From positions 1-9,952 of the forward strand of contig CAWULT010000148.1 in assembly GCA_963923455.1 (NCBI GenBank): a DNA stretch of 9,952 nt. Reading direction: 5' to 3'. Below the pieces are notes generated by a model. It saw nothing but the letters and a program-made list of their open reading frames with translations. It did no database searches and was not told where the DNA came from. The stretch comes from CAWULT01 sp963923455. Lineage in GTDB: Bacteria; Acidobacteriota; Vicinamibacteria; Vicinamibacterales; UBA2999. This document shows, one piece after another, positions 6,032 to 9,952 of this stretch (position 1 is the first letter of the stretch; each line of letters starts with the position of its first letter). Position numbers and translations under genes: made by a program.

Positions 6032-6050
6032 GGCGCGCTGGGCGCGCGCC
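6032..6050 (+). promoter_or_regulatory. GC leader hairpin ahead of the SGNH/PKD gene
   Basis: GGCGCGC (6032-6038), loop TGGGC, GCGCGCC (6044-6050) form a perfect 7-bp stem in the predicted 5' leader, ending 5 nt before the GGGAGGGG Shine-Dalgarno (6056-6063). It could influence translation initiation or mRNA stability. In sequence this GC-rich it could also be chance. Confidence 0.25.
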
Positions 6051-6069
6051 AGAACGGGAGGGGCGGCAC

Positions 6070-7296
6070 ATGCACCAACGAGGCAGCCGAACCATTCGCC
6101 TCCTCGGCGCGGCCATCGCGGCGGTCGCGGGCCTGCTGGCCGTCCCCGCGCGCGTCGCAACGCAGGTGCCGGCGTGCGGGCCGTCGCCGAACGTTCCCCT
6201 GACCGACCTCACCCGGTCGTACCGGGGCCTCGACATCGGGCTCTACCCGGGCCGCCGCACCACGGTACCGCCGGAGCACCTGGCGATCGGCCTCGAGCAG
6301 GCCGCGCGGATACGGCCGCTCGACGTGCGGGGTGATCCGTCGCCGACGGGCCGGGTGATCCTGCTCTCGGTGGGCATGTCGAACACCTCGATGGAGTTCG
6401 GGCGGTTCGTCAAGGACGCCGCCCGCAATCCCGCCGTCAGCCGGCGCCTGACGATTCTGAACGGGGCCCTGTCCGGAATGGACGCCGCGGCCTGGACCGA
6501 TCGCAACGGCCCGGCCTGGCAGTTCGCGCTGCGCACCGTCGGCCGCGGGGATCTCTCGCCCACTCAGGTGCAGGTGGTGTGGCTGAAGCAGACGCACATC
6601 CGGACGACGCCGTTTCCGCAGGAGGTCGATGCGCTGGCCGCCGACATCCAGCAGATTCTGCGGATCGCCAAGGCCGTCTTCCCGAACCTGCGAATGGTGC
6701 TGCTGTCGAGCCGTACCCGCGCGGGCGTGCCGGGGGGGCAGGGGCCGGCCGAGCCACAGGCGTACGAAACGGCGTTCGCGGTGCGGCGCGTCATCGAGGC
6801 GCAGATGGCGAACGCGGGGCCGGTCGGCGCCCGCGACGTCTGGCTGCGCTGGGGGCCGTACCTGTGGGCGAACGAGGCGCCCCGGTCGGACGGGTTCGCC
6901 TGGACCTGTGACGATCTGGTGCCCCGGGATCTCATCCATCCCTCCGAGTCCGGCAGTGCGAAGGTGTCGGACGAGCTGATGGCGTTCTTCATGACCGACG
7001 CGACGACCGCGCCCTGGTTCCTGGAGCCGTCGCAGGGAACGGGCGGTCCGTCGATCGCGCGTGTGGCGGCGTCCGCGTCGGCGGGCGCGGCGCCGCTGTC
7101 CGTCACGTTCGACGCGGCCGTCACCGGCGCGAGCCGCTACTTCTGGTCGTTCGACGACGGCACGTCGTCGCTGGCGCCGGCCCCGCGCAAGACGTTCGCG
7201 GTGAACGGGCGGTACACGGTGCAGCTCACCGTCACGGACGCACAGGGGCGGTGGGCGCGGTCGACGGCGACGATCCAGGTGGGACCGGGCGGGTAG
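6070..7296 (+). CDS. Exported SGNH-like protein with C-terminal PKD domain
   Basis: The 408-residue protein has an N-terminal export signal (basic QRGSRTIR, hydrophobic core 11-28). A central domain of about 90-310 looks SGNH-hydrolase-like: strand and loop RVILLSVGMSNTSMEF (95-110) could supply a nucleophile at Ser104. ILNGALSG (129-136) follows, and DLIHPS (287-292) fits the block V Asp-x-x-His with D287 and H290. No clear GxND block III is seen, so catalysis is uncertain. Residues 328-405 are a PKD (Ig-like) domain with the hallmark FWSFDDG (358-364) and NGRYTVQLTVTDAQG (379-393), typical of secreted or surface proteins that bind glycans or other proteins. ATG at 6070 has GGGAGGGG (6056-6063) with 6-nt spacing. 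The stop lies 6 bp from the convergent yhbY stop. PKD is sure; the SGNH assignment is moderate. Confidence 0.75.
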   Translation: MHQRGSRTIRLLGAAIAAVAGLLAVPARVATQVPACGPSPNVPLTDLTRSYRGLDIGLYPGRRTTVPPEHLAIGLEQAARIRPLDVRGDPSPTGRVILLSVGMSNTSMEFGRFVKDAARNPAVSRRLTILNGALSGMDAAAWTDRNGPAWQFALRTVGRGDLSPTQVQVVWLKQTHIRTTPFPQEVDALAADIQQILRIAKAVFPNLRMVLLSSRTRAGVPGGQGPAEPQAYETAFAVRRVIEAQMANAGPVGARDVWLRWGPYLWANEAPRSDGFAWTCDDLVPRDLIHPSESGSAKVSDELMAFFMTDATTAPWFLEPSQGTGGPSIARVAASASAGAAPLSVTFDAAVTGASRYFWSFDDGTSSLAPAPRKTFAVNGRYTVQLTVTDAQGRWARSTATIQVGPGG

Positions 7297-7302
7297 GCCG
7301 CG

Positions 7303-7587
7303 CTATGCCGCGTCCGGACGCGGCCGCCACAGCACGACGATCTTCCCCACGCTCTGCACGAACGCGGCGTCGGTCCGCGCGGCCAGCGCCTCGGCCAGCG
7401 CGGCGCGCGTGCCCCGGTCGCTGCTGTCGATCCTCACCTTGATCAGCTCGTGGGCCGTCAGCGCCCGCTCGGCCTCTGCGACGACGTTGTCGGAGACGCC
7501 GTGCTGGCCGACGAACAGCACGGGTTCGAGCGCGTGCGCACGGGCCTTGAGGTGCGCGCGTTCGCGGGCGGTGAGGGTGACGGGCAT
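7303..7587 (-). CDS. yhbY: YhbY-type CRS1-YhbY domain ribosome-assembly RNA-binding protein
   Basis: The 94 residues cover a complete single CRM (CRS1-YhbY) domain: LTARERAHLKARAHALEPVLFVGQHG (5-30), with GQHG at 27-30 as the GxxG RNA-binding loop. It continues VVAEAERALTAHELIKVRID (35-54), typical of YhbY, and ends SVGKIVVLWRP. In E. coli the homolog associates with pre-50S particles and is thought to help assembly of the large ribosomal subunit, in the cytoplasm. The length matches the family. ATG at 7587 is the only start that keeps the conserved LT-RER opening. It has no Shine-Dalgarno, and a TACAAT hexamer 6 nt upstream suggests a leaderless transcript. It sits alone between two unrelated transcription units. 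Confidence 0.93.
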   Translation of the reverse strand: MPVTLTARERAHLKARAHALEPVLFVGQHGVSDNVVAEAERALTAHELIKVRIDSSDRGTRAALAEALAARTDAAFVQSVGKIVVLWRPRPDAA

Positions 7588-7593
7588 CCCGTG

Positions 7594-7599
7594 ATTGTA
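7594..7599 (-). promoter_or_regulatory. -10-like hexamer immediately upstream of yhbY
   Basis: Read on the minus strand, TACAAT (7599 to 7594) differs from TATAAT at one base and ends 6 nt before the A of the yhbY start codon. Transcription starting the usual 6-7 nt downstream would begin at or next to the ATG. No convincing -35 is seen about 17 nt further upstream. Confidence 0.45.
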
Positions 7600-7626
7600 C
7601 CGCCGGATCGGAATGCTCCCGGTCCG

Positions 7627-7653
7627 CTGCGGGCGCGCCCAGGCCAGCCGCAG
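7627..7653. terminator. Candidate hairpin after the RND adaptor gene
   Basis: CTGCGG (7627-7632) pairs with CCGCAG (7648-7653). The palindrome GGGCGCGCCC (7631-7640) overlaps the left arm. The structure starts 3 nt past the adaptor stop on the minus strand, a suitable place to end the efflux operon before yhbY. There is no U-tract and the loop is long, so the call is weak. Confidence 0.25.
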
Positions 7654-7656
7654 GGT

Positions 7657-8889
7657 CTACGACGCCGGCTTCGGGCGTCTCGGCTGCACGGCCGTGCCCG
7701 GGTGCAACTCGTCGGTGCCTCGAACGGCGACCTGATCGCCCGGTTTCAGATCGCCGAACACCTCGACGAGCGGGCCCGACGTCAGGCCCGCCTTCACGTC
7801 GACCCACTCGGTCTTGCCGTCCCGCACCCGGATCACGAAGGTGCGATCGGTCGTCGTGGCCACGCTGGCGCTCGGGACGAACAACGACGGCGCGGCACGG
7901 TGCACCGGCCACCGCACCTGGCAGAACGCGCCCGGCGCGAGGCGCCCGGCGGCGTTGTCGACGTCGAGCTCGACGGCCATGGTGCGCGTGGTGACGTCCA
8001 CCGCGTGCGCGATCCGCGCGACCGTGCCCGTCCACGTCTGCCCGGGATAGGCGGCCACTGCGAACGGCATCGCCTGCCCCACTTTCACCTGCGCGCTGTA
8101 GGCCTCGGGCACCGGTACGACGAGCCGAAGCCGGCGCTGATCGACCAGCCTCAGCATTGGCGGTGCGGCAGCCGCGCCGGCAGGGCCCACCAGCGCGCCG
8201 GGGTGGACGTTGCGCTCGACGATCACGCCCGAGAACGGCGCCGTCACCCGTAGATAGCCCTCCATCTCCCGCAATGCGGCCGCCGCCTGCCGCGCTGCCT
8301 CCACCTGCTGCTGTGCGGCCGCCACCTGGCTGCGGCTCGCGTCGGCGGCCTTTTCCGCGACGACGACGTCGTTGCCGGCGACGACGCCGGGCGTGGCCGA
8401 GGCGGCCTTCAGCCGGTCGTAGGTCGCCCGGTCCGCATCGGCTCTGGCCTGGACGCCCGCGAGCTGGGCCTCGGCGGCCAGGAGCTTCGACTGCGCCTCG
8501 GCGCGCTGTGCCACGAGCTCTGGCGCGTCGAGCGTCGCGAGCAGGTCGCCCGCGCGCACCACCGACCCGCGGTCCACGGCCACGGCCTTGACGAAGCCGG
8601 TCACGCGCGGGTGGACGGCCACGGCCTGGTACGGCGCCAGCTCGCCCGGCAACGACAGGGGCACGTCGAGCGGTTGTTCGACGACGGCGGCCACGTCGAC
8701 GGTCACGGGGCCAGCCGGTGTCGCCGCTGCCGGGGATCCAGCCGGCGTCGCCGGCGCGCGATCGCCGCCGCAGGCGGCCACCAGGGGCAGCAGCAGGGCG
8801 ACGGCCGAGAGCCGGCGCACGATGCGCGTGCGGGTCGTGGCGCGCATGGCCGTCCGGGTCGCGTGTGCGTCGAACCTCGTCATCGTCAT
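7657..8889 (-). CDS. RND efflux periplasmic adaptor (membrane fusion protein), lipoprotein
   Basis: The 410-residue protein is a membrane fusion protein linking an inner-membrane RND pump to an outer-membrane channel. It has a lipoprotein signal with lipobox LVAAC (Cys40) and then a low-complexity Ala/Pro/Gly tether (41-62). The lipoyl half-motifs are at about 84-121 (AVHPRVTGFVKAVAVDRGSVVRAGD) and 209-232 (LRVTAPFSGVIVERNVHPG). They flank an Ala/Gln/Glu-rich coiled-coil hairpin at about 123-207. The beta-barrel follows (about 254-325, with YPGQTWTGTVARIAHAVD) and then the membrane-proximal domain to the end. ATG at 8889 overlaps the permease TGA (8888-8886) as ATGA, showing translational coupling. 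Met15 (ATG at 8847) would give a more typical signal length, so the true start may be there. The substrate cannot be read from the sequence. Confidence 0.92.
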   Translation of the reverse strand: MTMTRFDAHATRTAMRATTRTRIVRRLSAVALLLPLVAACGGDRAPATPAGSPAAATPAGPVTVDVAAVVEQPLDVPLSLPGELAPYQAVAVHPRVTGFVKAVAVDRGSVVRAGDLLATLDAPELVAQRAEAQSKLLAAEAQLAGVQARADADRATYDRLKAASATPGVVAGNDVVVAEKAADASRSQVAAAQQQVEAARQAAAALREMEGYLRVTAPFSGVIVERNVHPGALVGPAGAAAAPPMLRLVDQRRLRLVVPVPEAYSAQVKVGQAMPFAVAAYPGQTWTGTVARIAHAVDVTTRTMAVELDVDNAAGRLAPGAFCQVRWPVHRAAPSLFVPSASVATTTDRTFVIRVRDGKTEWVDVKAGLTSGPLVEVFGDLKPGDQVAVRGTDELHPGTAVQPRRPKPAS

Positions 8890-9921
8890 CCCACCTGTGC
8901 GCGGTACGCGCTGTCCGGATCGTCGGGGTCGAGCGACGGCGACGCCGCCCGTGCCGTGCGTCGCAGCAGCGCGTACACGGACGGCAGCACCAGCAGCGTC
9001 GCGACCGTGGCCGCGGCCAGCCCACCGATCACGGCGCGCCCGAGGGGGGCCGTCGCCTCCGCCCCCTCGCCGAGGGCCAGGGCCATCGGGACCATGCCCG
9101 CGATCATCGCGGCGCTCGTCATCAGCACCGGCCGCATCCGCGAGCGGGCCGCATCGACGGCCGCGTCGGCCGGCGCGGTTCCGCCGGTGCGGAGCTGTTC
9201 GGCCACGGTGACGAGCAGGATCGCGTTGGCCACCGCGACGCCGATCGCCATGACGGCCCCCATGAACGACTGCACGTTGAGCGTCGTGCCCGTGCCCAAC
9301 AGCGTCACGACGACGCCCGCCAGCACCGCCGGCACCGTCGACAGCACCACCGCGGCCAGCCCAAGCGACTGGAAGTTGGCGGCGAGCAGCAGCACGATCA
9401 CGAGGATCGCCACGGCGAGCCCGGTGGCGATGTTGGTGAACGTCTCTCCCATCGCCGCGATCTGGCCGCGCACCGTGACCGTGGTGCCGCGTGGCGGATC
9501 GCCCGCGCGGGCGATGGCCTGCTGCACACGGGTCAGCACGCGGCCGAAGTCCTCGCCGGCGGTGTTGGCCGTCAGCGTCACCATCCGCTGGCCGTTGACG
9601 CGGTCGTACTCGCCGACGATGGTGGCGTTGTCGATGCGGGCCACATCCCCGAGGAGCGGCGCGGCATCGCGGCTGCCGGTGACCGGGACGACGCGCAAGT
9701 CCTCGAGCGTCGTCATCCTCGGTTGCGGCACCTGGACCTGCACCTGGAAGGCGATGCCGGTTCGCGGGTCGGCCCAGTAGCTGGGCGCGACGAAGCGGCT
9801 CGACGAGGTGGCCGCCGCGAACGAGCGGCCGACCTGTTCCACGGTCACGCCCAGCTGGCCGGCCCGCTGCCGGTCCACATTGACCTGAATGGCGGGATAG
9901 TCGAGCGCCTGGCCGTACTGC
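8886..9921 (-). CDS. RND efflux permease, C-terminal part, 5' truncated at contig end
   Basis: About 344 residues of the C-terminal third of an RND (AcrB/CusA-type) proton-driven pump remain. A periplasmic porter/docking portion comes first (1-160, with YPAIQVNVDRQRAGQLGVT and VGEYDRVNGQRMV). Five membrane helices follow, about 165-183, 186-208, 218-241, 263-284 and 291-319, corresponding to TM8-TM12. RPVLMTSAAMIAGMVPMAL (263-281) is the conserved TM11 signature. At the TM10 position where AcrB has Lys940 (SAKNAIL), this protein has Ala231 (AVANAIL), so the proton-relay residue differs from the HAE-1 type. The coding frame is interrupted at 9921/9922 by sequencing adapter, and any Met encoded beyond that is artificial. 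It is translationally coupled to the adaptor gene downstream. The family is sure; the substrate (drug, metal or other) is undecided. Confidence 0.93.
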
Positions 9922-9952
9922 CTGTCTCTTATACACATCTGACGCTGCCGAC
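9922..9952. other. Illumina Nextera (Tn5) adapter read-through, not genomic
   Basis: Bases 9922-9940 are exactly the 19-bp Tn5 mosaic end CTGTCTCTTATACACATCT. They are followed by GACGCTGCCGAC (9941-9952), the start of the reverse complement of the Nextera Read 1 adapter. The contig therefore ends in untrimmed library adapter. In translation on the minus strand it creates the false N-termini MCIRDR and MYKRQ, well-known contamination signatures. Confidence 0.98.

Noticed and set aside
4940..6160. Minus-strand frame of 406 residues opposite the second paralog
   Set aside because: It has no domain, signal or start context, while the plus strand carries a clear signal peptide and paralogy.
7232..9025. 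A 597-residue minus-strand open frame overlapping yhbY and the adaptor
   Set aside because: The composition is dominated by Arg, Gly and Ala with no domain, and it is out of frame with both recognised genes.
7657..9936. A continuous 759-residue minus-strand frame that could suggest a permease-adaptor fusion
   Set aside because: Upstream of 8889 this frame is an Arg/Gly/Ala-rich shadow of the true RND frame, and its MYKRQ start is encoded by the sequencing adapter.
1..9952. CRISPR arrays, insertion sequences, tRNA or rRNA genes, phage or defence genes
   Set aside because: No regular direct repeats, transposase signatures, cloverleaf-like segments or defence domains were seen on either strand by reading.

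Overview
This is a GC-rich (by eye close to 70%), gene-dense stretch from a Gram-negative-type bacterium. Several products carry Sec or lipoprotein signals, and a tripartite RND efflux operon is present. The protein style (a BON protein with an LPYYGVFD segment, signal-peptide MBL-fold proteins, small secreted orphan proteins) most resembles soil Acidobacteriota, perhaps Vicinamibacteria. That placement rests on recollection of similar proteins and has not been searched. The right end is not genomic: the last 31 bases (9922-9952) are a Tn5/Nextera sequencing adapter, so the contig is probably a draft or metagenome assembly that stops inside the RND gene.

Layout, left to right. Positions 1-489 (+) are the 3' part of a BON-domain protein, followed by an SRPBCC-like protein (555-1151, +). 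Convergent to these is an HxlR-family regulator (1228-1569, -), which is divergent from a two-gene unit (1659-3076, +) made of a DJ-1/PfpI (Hsp31-like) protein and an F420-reductase-type NAD(P)-binding oxidoreductase. The 86-bp divergent region holds repeated GGTGA/TCACC half-sites that are candidate operators. A second unit (3230-5890, +) has its own candidate promoter. It encodes three exported proteins: an MBL-fold protein whose HxHxDH metal motif is lost, then two tandem proteins that look like diverged paralogs of each other. Next is a separately promoted exported SGNH-like protein with a C-terminal PKD domain (6070-7296, +). It ends 6 bp from the convergent stop of yhbY (7303-7587, -), which looks leaderless. 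The window closes with a minus-strand RND efflux operon: a truncated permease overlapping a lipoprotein adaptor by ATGA.

How the genes may work together: the HxlR/DJ-1/oxidoreductase cluster looks like a small electrophile or carbonyl-stress module under local control. The MBL-like protein plus the paralogous pair looks like a co-expressed envelope or periplasmic set of unknown function, and is the best candidate here for something undescribed. The other genes are ordinary housekeeping or efflux functions. No tRNA, rRNA, CRISPR array, insertion sequence or phage gene was seen.
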